Positions 1 to 5,601 of a DNA stretch of 5,995 nt are shown here, piece by piece. The DNA comes from Colwellia_A sp041890515. Lineage in GTDB: Bacteria; Pseudomonadota; Gammaproteobacteria; Enterobacterales; Alteromonadaceae. Numbering within the stretch: position 1 is the stretch's first letter; each line of letters opens with the position of its first letter. Where the stretch lies: assembly GCA_041890515.1 (NCBI GenBank), contig JASDWX010000026.1, positions 1-5,995 of the forward strand, in the 5' to 3' direction. Both the position numbers and the translations under genes were made by a program. The notes beneath the pieces were generated by a model, which did not search any database, had not been told where the DNA came from, and worked only from the letters and a program-made list of their open reading frames with translations.

Positions 1-358
1 TTGCTTATTTAACGCGTAACAGGGATATCTTGATTTAATTAGCCTTAGGGTAAGTACATACAACGTATTATTTTAAGATTGAACAACAAATAAAACCTGT
101 ATTAACGTAATATCTACGTGTACTTAATCTAGCATGGATATGCTTACGAAGTGTTGAAATATTCACAGCTAAATATTTCATTAATAATAGACACCGCCCC
201 CTTTAAATTACAGCCCTCATTTGCTGTCGTTATACTTCAAAATCACTAAATATCTCCCTCCATGCCCATTGTGAAATGATTCCAGTCAATTCATCATCTT
301 CTAACATGTTTTATGTTAAGGCGGGTAACCTTGATATCGAACCTTACATTTACAATGC
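1..358. other. Non-coding stretch downstream of the Lrp-type gene
   Basis: I see no convincing gene here. All three rightward frames entering at the left edge stop within about 40 bases. The longest leftward ATG frame (68-181, 37 codons) has no good ribosome binding site and an unremarkable product. The stretch holds a 9-bp inverted repeat at 155-163/172-180 and weak short stems at 105-119, 210-227 and 302-318. The stem at 302-318 (six A/T-rich pairs, five-base loop) lies about 40 bases past the Lrp stop codon but has no following T run, so I do not call it a terminator. Confidence 0.6.
155..180. repeat. 9-bp perfect inverted repeat
   Basis: TGAAATATT at 155-163 is the exact reverse complement of AATATTTCA at 172-180, with an 8-base spacer. 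It is A/T-rich and is not followed by a T run on either strand, so it could be an operator-like palindrome or chance in AT-rich DNA. No gene starts nearby. Confidence 0.4.
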
Positions 359-814
359 TTAAACAGAGCTCAAAAGAATACTGGTCTCACTGTTAAGTAC
401 ACCATCGATACTTCTAACGTCACGTAATACAAGATCAAACTCCAGTAAACTTGATGTTTTAATTTCAGCAACTAAATCCCAAGTACCATTAGTTGTATGA
501 AGTTTTTCAAGTTGTGGAATACCACGCAACTTATTGATGACTTGAGTGGTCGACCTTCCAATGACTTCTATCATCATAATCGCCTTGACCACATCCGTTT
601 CTAACTCATCATGGGCTCGAATAGTAAAACCAAGAATAGCATTTGAATCTATGAGCCTGTCTAGCCTATTTTGAACGGTCCCACGAGAGAGGTGTAGGAG
701 TTTTGCTAATTTTGAGATAGATGCTCTGGCATCAGTCCGTAAAATAGCAATAAGCTCTTTATCAACTGAATCATAAAGATAAACACGCTTCTTAACACCT
801 GTTTCAATTTTCAT
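359..814 (-). CDS. Lrp/AsnC-family transcriptional regulator
   Basis: A cytoplasmic DNA-binding regulator of the feast/famine (Lrp/AsnC) family; these proteins usually sense an amino acid. The chosen product is 151 residues, normal for the family. An AsnC-type helix-turn-helix spans about residues 17-64, with the core KLAKLLHLSRGTVQNRLDRL at 35-54. The C-terminal half (about 75-148) fits the RAM ligand-binding domain and includes the typical GTWDLVAEI at 110-118. The frame stays open upstream to an ATG at 911-913, but the extra 33 residues are cysteine- and aromatic-rich and unlike Lrp proteins, and a promoter can be drawn inside that extension. I therefore start at 812-814, although only a weak GGA precedes it. 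It is divergent from the CtlX-like gene, the usual arrangement for a local regulator of its neighbour. The ligand is not evident from sequence. Confidence 0.93.
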   Translation of the reverse strand: MKIETGVKKRVYLYDSVDKELIAILRTDARASISKLAKLLHLSRGTVQNRLDRLIDSNAILGFTIRAHDELETDVVKAIMMIEVIGRSTTQVINKLRGIPQLEKLHTTNGTWDLVAEIKTSSLLEFDLVLRDVRSIDGVLNSETSILLSSV

Positions 815-835
815 ATAGTATTCCAAATTATCATT

Positions 836-864
836 TTGACAACAAAACCAAGCAATATGATAAA
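836..864 (+). promoter_or_regulatory. Possible distal rightward promoter toward the CtlX-like gene
   Basis: A perfect -35 hexamer TTGACA (836-841) is followed after 17 bases by GATAAA (859-864), a 4/6 match to the -10 consensus. It overlaps the leftward promoter of the regulator. If used, transcription would begin near 872 and the TTTTA repeat would lie in the 5' leader of the hydrolase mRNA. Confidence 0.3.
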
Positions 865-884
865 TCTTTGTCAGATATTTACAA
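857..884 (-). promoter_or_regulatory. Predicted sigma70 promoter of the Lrp-type gene
   Basis: On the minus strand a -35-like TTGTAA (879-884) and a -10-like TATCAT (857-862) are separated by 16 bases. This predicts a start near 850 and a leader of about 36 bases before the ATG at 814. The spacer contains a small dyad, ATCT-TTGTC-AGAT on the plus strand (864-876), that could be an autoregulatory site. The promoter lies inside the longer alternative reading frame, which supports the shorter protein. Confidence 0.45.
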
Positions 885-954
885 CATATTGGCATTTTGA
901 TTCGCATCTTCATCAGATAATATAGGGATAATTAAATAATACTTTTATCAAACG

Positions 955-1009
955 TTTTATTTTATTTTATTTTATTTTATTTTATTTTATTTTATTTTAT
1001 TTTATTTTA
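955..1009. repeat. Perfect pentanucleotide microsatellite, (TTTTA)11
   Basis: Eleven uninterrupted TTTTA units (TAAAA on the other strand) fill 55 bases in the divergent control region. They end 51 bases before the ATG of the CtlX-like gene and lie about 140 bases upstream of the regulator's ATG. Perfect short tandem arrays of this length are prone to slipped-strand copy-number change. At this position such change would alter promoter spacing, UP-element strength or leader length rather than a reading frame. Confidence 0.97.
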
Positions 1010-1032
1010 GAAGGTTAAACACTGACTTTAAT
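1005..1032 (+). promoter_or_regulatory. Possible proximal promoter of the CtlX-like gene
   Basis: TTTAAT at 1027-1032 matches five of six -10 bases. The -35 region 16-18 bases upstream would fall in the last unit of the TTTTA array (around 1003-1010) and is poor, so the array would act as an AT-rich UP-like element. An alternative -10, TATAAA at 1040-1045, has no good -35 at normal spacing. Which promoter is used cannot be decided by eye. Confidence 0.25.
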
Positions 1033-1060
1033 AAAACCATATAAAAATTTGAGAGAAACT

Positions 1061-1981
1061 ATGTCATTATTTCCACAAGCGCCAAATGCGGTCGTCATGA
1101 TCCGTCCTCATCATTTTTGTCCAAACGAAGAAACGAAACAAGACAATAGTTTTCAATCAAGAGAACCTATCAATACACAACTTGTTAAAAATTCAGCTTT
1201 TCAACAAGTTACTGCCGCAGGGAAATTGCTTGAAGCCGAAGGGGTCGTTGTACACACTTTTGAAGATCAAGGAAAAGAAACACCTGATTCAGTTTTTCCT
1301 AACAATTGGTTTTCAACCCACACCGGCGGTCAAATTGCTATTTATCCAATGTATGTCAAAAATCGCAGAAAGGAACGCCGAACCGATATTATAGAAATGC
1401 TGAAGAAACAATATCGCGTACAAGTTATCTTTGATTATTCTGGATTAGAATATGACGATATCTATTTAGAAGGCACTGGCGCTATGGTATTAGATCATAT
1501 AGAACGAATTGCTTATGCTGCCAGTTCAAAAAGAAGTGACTCACATATACTCGAGCGATTTTGTGCCCACTTCAATTTTGAACCCATGGTTTTTGATGCG
1601 CAAAATAAGGCAGGCATCTCTGTTTATCACACCAATGTGCTAATGTGTATTGGCAGTGATTTTGTTTTAGCTGGTTTTGAAATGATGACAAATGGTAAAC
1701 GACGGGCTGAAATTATTCAACGTTTTGAAAATGCTGGAAAACGCATTGTTTATTTATCCGAACAACAAATCAACGCCTTTTGCGGTAACGCACTTGAGCT
1801 ACAAGGGTCTTCAGGACGCATCTTAGCGCTGTCAGTTACAGCTTATAATGCATTAACAAAAGACCAAGTATCATTATTAGAAGAAACGGTAAAATTGGTC
1901 CCCCTTGATGTATCAGCAATTGAACTTGCAGGTGGTTCAGTACGTTGTATGTTGGCAGGTGTCCATTTGTCTAAAAGGTAA
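1061..1981 (+). CDS. ctlX: CtlX-type hydrolase (arginine deiminase/DDAH superfamily)
   Basis: A predicted cytoplasmic enzyme of 306 residues in the guanidino-group-modifying superfamily, whose members attack guanidino or ureido carbons with a cysteine nucleophile. The whole length matches the bacterial group often annotated as amidinotransferase or citrulline utilization hydrolase CtlX. Visible motifs are VVMIRPHHFCPN (11-22), DSVFPNNWFSTH (76-87) with an acidic substrate-binding residue, EGTGAMVLDH (137-146), the candidate catalytic histidine in ISVYHTNVLMCIG (His190), and the C-terminal GGSVRCMLAG (291-300) with candidate nucleophile Cys296. All expected catalytic positions look intact. The ATG at 1061 is preceded by GAGAGAA at 1051-1057; an in-frame TTG at 1049 gives only four extra residues and overlaps that site. 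The gene precedes an AGCS symporter gene by 89 bases. Substrate (citrulline, arginine or a methylated arginine) is inferred from family; I am sure of the superfamily, less of the reaction. Confidence 0.88.
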   Translation: MSLFPQAPNAVVMIRPHHFCPNEETKQDNSFQSREPINTQLVKNSAFQQVTAAGKLLEAEGVVVHTFEDQGKETPDSVFPNNWFSTHTGGQIAIYPMYVKNRRKERRTDIIEMLKKQYRVQVIFDYSGLEYDDIYLEGTGAMVLDHIERIAYAASSKRSDSHILERFCAHFNFEPMVFDAQNKAGISVYHTNVLMCIGSDFVLAGFEMMTNGKRRAEIIQRFENAGKRIVYLSEQQINAFCGNALELQGSSGRILALSVTAYNALTKDQVSLLEETVKLVPLDVSAIELAGGSVRCMLAGVHLSKR

Positions 1982-2010
1982 TTAATGTCAATTGAGCAGA
2001 CAGACATTAA
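1982..2010. repeat. 8-bp inverted repeat between the hydrolase and symporter genes
   Basis: TTAATGTC (1982-1989) and GACATTAA (2003-2010) are perfect reverse complements with a 13-base spacer, beginning directly after the hydrolase stop codon. The spacer contains the -35 hexamer of the predicted symporter promoter, so this may be an operator. As RNA it would be a weak, low-GC hairpin followed by ATAATTTTAAG, a poor terminator or mRNA-processing element. Confidence 0.6.
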
Positions 2011-2019
2011 CCATATAAT
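1992..2019 (+). promoter_or_regulatory. Predicted sigma70 promoter of the AGCS symporter gene
   Basis: TTGAGC (1992-1997, 4/6) and a perfect TATAAT (2014-2019) are 16 bases apart. A start near 2026 would leave a leader of about 45 bases. A second TATAAT at 2038-2043 has no recognisable -35. This suggests the symporter can be transcribed separately from the upstream hydrolase, although read-through is also possible. Confidence 0.5.
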
Positions 2020-2070
2020 TTTAAGAACACATCGTACTATAATAAAAATTAGAGAGTAAAAGGAAAATCA

Positions 2071-3486
2071 ATGATTAATGAAATTGTAAACTCTATGAAT
2101 AATGTACTGTGGGGAGAAGGCCAAATATTAATTTATTTGTTACTTTTTGCCGGATTTTGGTTTTCGTTCAAGCTACGTTGGATTCAAATACTTCAATTCA
2201 GATATATGTTCACCGTTATGAAAGGCAGCACGCAGTCTGACAAATCGGGGATCAGTTCTTTTCAAGCCTTATGTACCGGTTTATCTGCCAGAGTTGGAAC
2301 GGGTAATTTAGCAGGTGTCGCTATGGCAATCTCACTAGGCGGCAGTGGTGCAGTATTCTGGATGTGGGTAATTGCATTACTCGGAATGGCAACTGGGTTT
2401 GCAGAGAGTGTATTGGGACAGTTATATAAAGTACGAGACGAACATAAAGAATTCAGAGGTGGTCCTGCTTACTATATTCGATCTGGGCTCAATAAACCTT
2501 GGCTCGCTATCCTTTTTTCACTTTGTCTTTTTCTTGGTTACGGCTTAACTTTTAGTGCCATGCAAGCGAATACTATCGCTGATGCTTTGAATAATACATT
2601 TACCATTCCTCGCGAATATTCTGGTGTAGTTATTGCTGTTCTCGCAGGTAGCATAGTAGTTGGAGGCATGAGAAGTATCGCTAGATTTGCTGAACTCATC
2701 GTTCCTTTTATGGGATTAGCCTTTGTTAGTACTGCTGTAATTATCACCTTAATGAATATTGAATTATTGCCTTCAATGTTTATAGATATATTTAACTCAG
2801 CCTTTGGTCTAAATGAAGCAGGCGCCGGCGCTTTAGGTGCAGCAATTAAAAATGGTATTCAGCGAGGTTTATATTCAAATGAAGCGGGTGCAGGTAGTGT
2901 GCCTCACGCCGCAGCGGGCGCATCACCTGTACCTAATCATCCTGTTGCTCAAGGTTATGTGCAAATGTTAGGTGTTTTCTTAGACACTATGGTGCTTTGT
3001 AGCTGTACCGCTGTGGTAATTCTGTTATCTGATATTAATATTAGCGGTGATATGGAAGGCATTAGAATGACACAAAATGCCATGACGAGTCACTTCGGCA
3101 CAGGTGGAAACTATTTTGTTGCTGCAGCAATAACCTTATTTGCTTTTACCTCAGTTGTTGCTAATTACGCTTATGCTGAAAGTAATCTTCACTTATTCAA
3201 ATTAGACAATAAAGTAGGTCGGCTACTCTATACCAGTATTTATTTAATGATGGTTTTTTGGGGAGCAACCGCATCATTGAAAGAAGTCTGGGGCTTAGCA
3301 GATATGGCGCTTGGGTTAATGACACTGGTGAATATTTACGCCATTATTCTACTCACTCCAACAGTTATAAATTTAACTCAGGATTTTCGTAAAAAACTAC
3401 AGGAAAATGGTAAGCCTACGTTTTCACTTGATGATGTAGAAATACAAGGAAAGACCGCACCGGGTATCTGGTCAAGCAATCAATAG
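2071..3486 (+). CDS. Alanine/glycine:cation symporter (AGCS family)
   Basis: A 471-residue inner-membrane transporter of the AGCS (AlsT/DagA) family, normal full length, with many hydrophobic segments. Family members couple uptake of alanine, glycine or similar small amino acids to Na+ or H+. Recognisable family blocks are ARVGTGNLAGVA (73-84), AVFWMW (94-99), FRGGPAYYI (128-136), and the strongly diagnostic QRGLYSNEAGAGSVPHAAAG (264-283). The tail after about residue 435 is hydrophilic and probably cytoplasmic. The ATG follows a good AAAGGAAA ribosome binding site at 2058-2065. It lies 89 bases after the CtlX-like gene and is followed by a strong hairpin terminator. Its position suggests it imports an amino acid related to the hydrolase and Lrp-type regulator, but sequence alone does not show whether the substrate is alanine or glycine as usual, or something else. 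Confidence 0.95.
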   Translation: MINEIVNSMNNVLWGEGQILIYLLLFAGFWFSFKLRWIQILQFRYMFTVMKGSTQSDKSGISSFQALCTGLSARVGTGNLAGVAMAISLGGSGAVFWMWVIALLGMATGFAESVLGQLYKVRDEHKEFRGGPAYYIRSGLNKPWLAILFSLCLFLGYGLTFSAMQANTIADALNNTFTIPREYSGVVIAVLAGSIVVGGMRSIARFAELIVPFMGLAFVSTAVIITLMNIELLPSMFIDIFNSAFGLNEAGAGALGAAIKNGIQRGLYSNEAGAGSVPHAAAGASPVPNHPVAQGYVQMLGVFLDTMVLCSCTAVVILLSDINISGDMEGIRMTQNAMTSHFGTGGNYFVAAAITLFAFTSVVANYAYAESNLHLFKLDNKVGRLLYTSIYLMMVFWGATASLKEVWGLADMALGLMTLVNIYAIILLTPTVINLTQDFRKKLQENGKPTFSLDDVEIQGKTAPGIWSSNQ

Positions 3487-3515
3487 AAAAGTCTAGTAAC
3501 GATAAAAAAGATTGC

Positions 3516-3546
3516 GCGCTAAGCCTGAGACTTAGCGCTTTATTTA
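3516..3546 (+). terminator. Rho-independent terminator after the AGCS symporter gene
   Basis: GCGCTAAG (3516-3523) pairs perfectly with CTTAGCGC (3531-3538) around the 7-base loop CCTGAGA, followed by TTTATTT. An A-run at 3504-3509 precedes the stem. It starts 30 bases past the symporter stop codon. Confidence 0.85.
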
Positions 3547-3562
3547 ACGGGGACTTTCCCAC

Positions 3563-3614
3563 AAAGCGCTTCGTTTGAGTTAGATTATAACCTGCTGGAA
3601 AAAGTGCTTCATTT
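3563..3614. repeat. Imperfect 14-base direct repeat
   Basis: AAAGCGCTTCGTTT (3563-3576) and AAAGTGCTTCATTT (3601-3614) match at 12 of 14 positions, with both differences being transitions. The copies start 38 bases apart and are interleaved with the inverted repeat 3575-3582/3616-3623. The function is unknown. Confidence 0.5.
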
Positions 3615-3819
3615 ATAACTCAAGGTGTACTACAAATATACTGTTAAAAAAACAGACCATAAGAACGAAGTTCAATGAGCTAAAGAGCATTAAACTTATT
3701 TAGAGAATTTATTTTATCGATAATGCGTAAGGGGATTGTAATATGTTGCTAAGCTGAATCTACCTCACTGTGAATATCTTTTTTTGATTTAATAAAGGTG
3801 GGAATGGATGCAGCATAAA

Positions 3820-3951
3820 TCAATTAATCAAATAAATTTTGGTCGTCAGAGGTAATTGATAATCAAGAAAGTCCTGTGCATTCATAAGATGAAGATGAAG
3901 GTACTCCTTTAACTCGTCAGGTAATATACTTTGACTAAACCAGATAAGCAT
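3820..3951 (-). CDS. Possible 43-residue protein, or displaced tail of the receiver gene
   Basis: An ATG at 3949-3951 opens 43 codons ending in TGA at 3820-3822. The start lies 14 bases past the receiver gene's stop codon on the same strand. The product begins MLIWFSQSILPDELKEYLHL and ends in a short basic, hydrophobic tail; its composition looks protein-like, with an acidic amphipathic helix likely near residues 10-30. There is no clear ribosome binding site. The frame is open upstream of the ATG back to a TGA near 3976-3978 and is the -1 frame relative to the receiver. It may therefore be a translationally coupled small gene, or the C-terminal end of a longer receiver protein split by a one-base indel or sequence error. 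I do not recognise the sequence. Confidence 0.35.
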   Translation of the reverse strand: MLIWFSQSILPDELKEYLHLHLMNAQDFLDYQLPLTTKIYLIN

Positions 3952-3965
3952 AGAATCAAGTGTTT

Positions 3966-4373
3966 TTATGTTTGAGATAAATCAAACGTCTTTTTCAAAA
4001 AAACGTCTAATTTTTCAAAACTTAATGGCTTTTGAAGTAATCCTTTTACGTTTTTTAATTTGATGGTTTTTTTGATTAATGGGTCGTCATAATCAGCACT
4101 TGTCAAGAGGCAACAATTAAGTTCTGGATCGTTTCTAAATAAAAGGGTAAATAACCTGTCTGCTCTTAAACTGGGTAAGTACAACTCACATAATACTAAC
4201 TTAAAAGTTTTATCTTTCACTAATTGAATCGCTTCAACAGCGTTATCACAGCTCGAGACTGTATAACCCCATTCTTTCAATTTAGGAATTAATGCATTGA
4301 CGAAAGTTAAATTATTATCGATCAGCAATATTGATTTCAATTGGGTATTAGCTTCAGGCATCCTATTTTCCAT
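3966..4373 (-). CDS. Stand-alone receiver-domain protein with altered phospho-site
   Basis: A 135-residue cytoplasmic protein made of one CheY-like receiver domain (about residues 13-128) with no output domain. Aligned by eye to CheY, the first strand is SILLID with Asp19-Asn20 in place of the usual Asp-Asp pair. The phospho-acceptor position lies in LVLCELYLP and is Glu63 instead of Asp. The switch Ser/Thr is Thr91 or Ser92 in LLTSAD, and the conserved lysine is present in QKP (Lys115). The fold looks intact, but ordinary phosphorylation is doubtful; Glu may mimic a permanently active state. The ATG at 4371-4373 lacks a clear ribosome binding site; Met5 (4359-4361), preceded by GGA at good spacing, is an equally possible start. 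No histidine kinase gene is in the window, so partner and role are unknown. Confidence 0.85.
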   Translation of the reverse strand: MENRMPEANTQLKSILLIDNNLTFVNALIPKLKEWGYTVSSCDNAVEAIQLVKDKTFKLVLCELYLPSLRADRLFTLLFRNDPELNCCLLTSADYDDPLIKKTIKLKNVKGLLQKPLSFEKLDVFLKKTFDLSQT

Positions 4374-4408
4374 GCTTAGTAATTTTCATAAACATAAAGA
4401 TATGCTTT

Positions 4409-4437
4409 AATGTAAAATGTATTCTTATAATGGTCAA
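4409..4437 (-). promoter_or_regulatory. Predicted sigma70 promoter of the receiver gene
   Basis: On the minus strand TTGACC (4432-4437, 5/6) and TACATT (4409-4414, 4/6) are exactly 17 bases apart. A start near 4402 would give a leader of roughly 30 bases before the ATG at 4373. This makes the receiver gene an independent transcription unit. Confidence 0.55.
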
Positions 4438-4764
4438 CTCCTTTATGCTAGCTTCCTCATTGCTTTAGCGACATAACAAAAATAATGTATTAGAAAATAT
4501 ATGGCAAATATTTTTAGGTTAACGTCTCCTTTTTGTACCAAGAATACCTTGGCAGCAGAACATCATTATGATTCGTTAAATATTTAGCTAAGCTCACTAA
4601 TACCACACTGAAGATATTAGCAATTGAGAATTTATACTGATAAGATTTTATGCGTTGATTTACAGTGGACATGGCTAAAAAATCACATGACTCTGACAGC
4701 ATCACTTAGCGCACGTTTATCATAGATGAAAGCACCTGCTTCTTGATGATTCAACAAAGATGTA
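4438..4764. other. Gene-free spacer between the MaoC and receiver genes
   Basis: The only sizeable frame is leftward, 4514-4705 (63 codons from GTG, 62 from the adjoining ATG). It lacks a ribosome binding site, a recognisable motif or a convincing composition, so I leave it uncalled. No strong hairpin with a T run follows the MaoC stop codon; AAGC-AGGT-GCTT near 4730-4745 is too short to call. Otherwise I see nothing. Confidence 0.5.
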
Positions 4765-5451
4765 CTAAAAATATAAACGTAATACAGTTTCAGCCACACA
4801 AGCTAAACGCTTACTGTTTTCAACTTCAATACTCACCTCATTAACAACTTCAATACTTCGCTTCATTGGCACTAAGTTAACTAATTTAATGCTAGCTCTA
4901 ACACGAGTCCCCGCTTTAACTGGATAAGGAAAGCGTACTTGATTCAAGCCAAAATTAATCACCATCTTCGCTTCAGGATAGGGATTATTATCCAAATCAA
5001 CTGAATTAGTTAATTTGGGGATTAATGATAAGGTTAAAAACCCATGGGCTATTGTCGCTTTAAAAGGTGATTCTTTCGCTGCACGTATAGGGTCTGTATG
5101 AATCCACTGTTTATCGCCCGTAACCTCTGCAAATTGATCAATACACTCTTGCTCTACCGAATGCCATTCGCCTAAGAAAGTTACTGTATCAACTTCCTTA
5201 AGAAGGCTCTTATAGGTTTTTTCTGCTTGTGGTACTTGTATCAATACCTCTTCGGTTTTACTTTCTTCCACATCAACAGGACTAAATTGAGAGAACCAGG
5301 GGTTATTTAGCGTATTACGAAAAGGCATGGTGATTTTGTTATTAAATATATTTGATAAGTTTTTAAATTTAGGCTCTAACTTGGCGATAAACTGATCGTT
5401 TTGATGTTGCAAGTTTCTTTTTTTTTCTCTAATAAACTCTATAACTTTCAT
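4765..5451 (-). CDS. MaoC-family (R)-enoyl-CoA hydratase-like protein
   Basis: A 228-residue protein whose C-terminal part (about 85-225) is a single hotdog-fold MaoC dehydratase domain. Such enzymes hydrate trans-2-enoyl-CoA to (R)-3-hydroxyacyl-CoA and link fatty-acid oxidation to other acyl pathways. The active-site signature is present as FAEVTGDKQWIHTDP (107-121), with the expected catalytic pair Asp113 and His118. It is followed by the substrate-side helix IAHGFLTLSLIPKL (134-147) and the core strand NFGLNQVRFPYPVKAGTRVR (166-185). Residues 1-80 are an extra region: a basic, probably helical segment (1-40), a hydrophobic and aromatic patch (43-57), then an acidic linker; small single-domain MaoC proteins lack it. 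The ATG is preceded by AAGG at suitable spacing. It has its own likely promoter and lies downstream of rimO. Acyl-CoA chain length and pathway are not evident; no PHA synthase or thiolase gene is present. Confidence 0.9.
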   Translation of the reverse strand: MKVIEFIREKKRNLQHQNDQFIAKLEPKFKNLSNIFNNKITMPFRNTLNNPWFSQFSPVDVEESKTEEVLIQVPQAEKTYKSLLKEVDTVTFLGEWHSVEQECIDQFAEVTGDKQWIHTDPIRAAKESPFKATIAHGFLTLSLIPKLTNSVDLDNNPYPEAKMVINFGLNQVRFPYPVKAGTRVRASIKLVNLVPMKRSIEVVNEVSIEVENSKRLACVAETVLRLYF

Positions 5452-5493
5452 ATAGCAGCCTTAACAAAATCTAGATTTATTTTCTGTTAGTGT

Positions 5494-5522
5494 TTTAAAG
5501 TAACATACCACTATGACATCAA
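5494..5522 (-). promoter_or_regulatory. Possible promoter of the MaoC-family gene
   Basis: On the minus strand TTGATG (5517-5522, 4/6) and TTTAAA (5494-5499, 4/6) are separated by 17 bases. The predicted start near 5487 gives a leader of about 36 bases before the ATG at 5451. The match is modest. Confidence 0.35.
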
Positions 5523-5601
5523 TAAATGATTAAAGTGAATCCATTCTTAAGGACTAATTCAGCCTTAGAGTACATCAATAATTACAAGCAAGGTAATAAT
5601 A

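Larger units (their letters stand above)
3487..3819. other. Gene-free spacer rich in small repeats
   Basis: I find no supported gene. Apart from the terminator, the left half contains three overlapping structures. AGCGCTTT (3534-3541) is the reverse complement of AAAGCGCT (3563-3570). TTGAGTTA (3575-3582) is the reverse complement of TAACTCAA (3616-3623). A 14-base direct repeat at 3563-3576 and 3601-3614 differs by two transitions. The right half (about 3630-3819) shows nothing I can interpret. No convincing promoter or terminator was seen for the leftward genes ending at 3820. Confidence 0.55.

Noticed and set aside
68..181. Leftward 37-codon ATG frame downstream of the Lrp-type gene
   Set aside because: There is no properly spaced ribosome binding site, the product has no recognisable motif, and it overlaps the 9-bp inverted repeat. 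Frames of this length are expected by chance.
955..1009. TTTTA array as a CRISPR, origin or intrinsically curved DNA element
   Set aside because: The units are contiguous without spacers and no replication gene or DnaA-box cluster is present. T tracts every five bases fall on alternating helix faces, so net curvature should largely cancel.
1182..1394. 70-codon rightward frame inside the CtlX-like gene
   Set aside because: It is an alternate-frame shadow of a well-supported gene whose motifs run through the same bases.
2538..2747. 69-codon leftward frame inside the AGCS gene
   Set aside because: It is antisense to a strongly supported transporter gene and has no features of its own.
3549..3560. 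GGGACTTTCC resembling a eukaryotic NF-kappaB site
   Set aside because: This is a chance match in bacterial DNA. The bases are better explained as a short GGGA/TCCC stem inside the larger hairpin.
4514..4705. Leftward 63-codon frame between the MaoC and receiver genes
   Set aside because: It starts at GTG (or the next ATG) without a ribosome binding site and gives a product with no motif. It is possible but not supportable from sequence alone.
40..5575. Similar strings AGCCTTAGGGTAAGTACAT (near 41) and AGCCTTAGAGTACATC (near 5560) as flanking repeats of a mobile segment
   Set aside because: The match is short and gapped, there is no integrase or transposase, and rimO continues at the right edge as normal chromosome.
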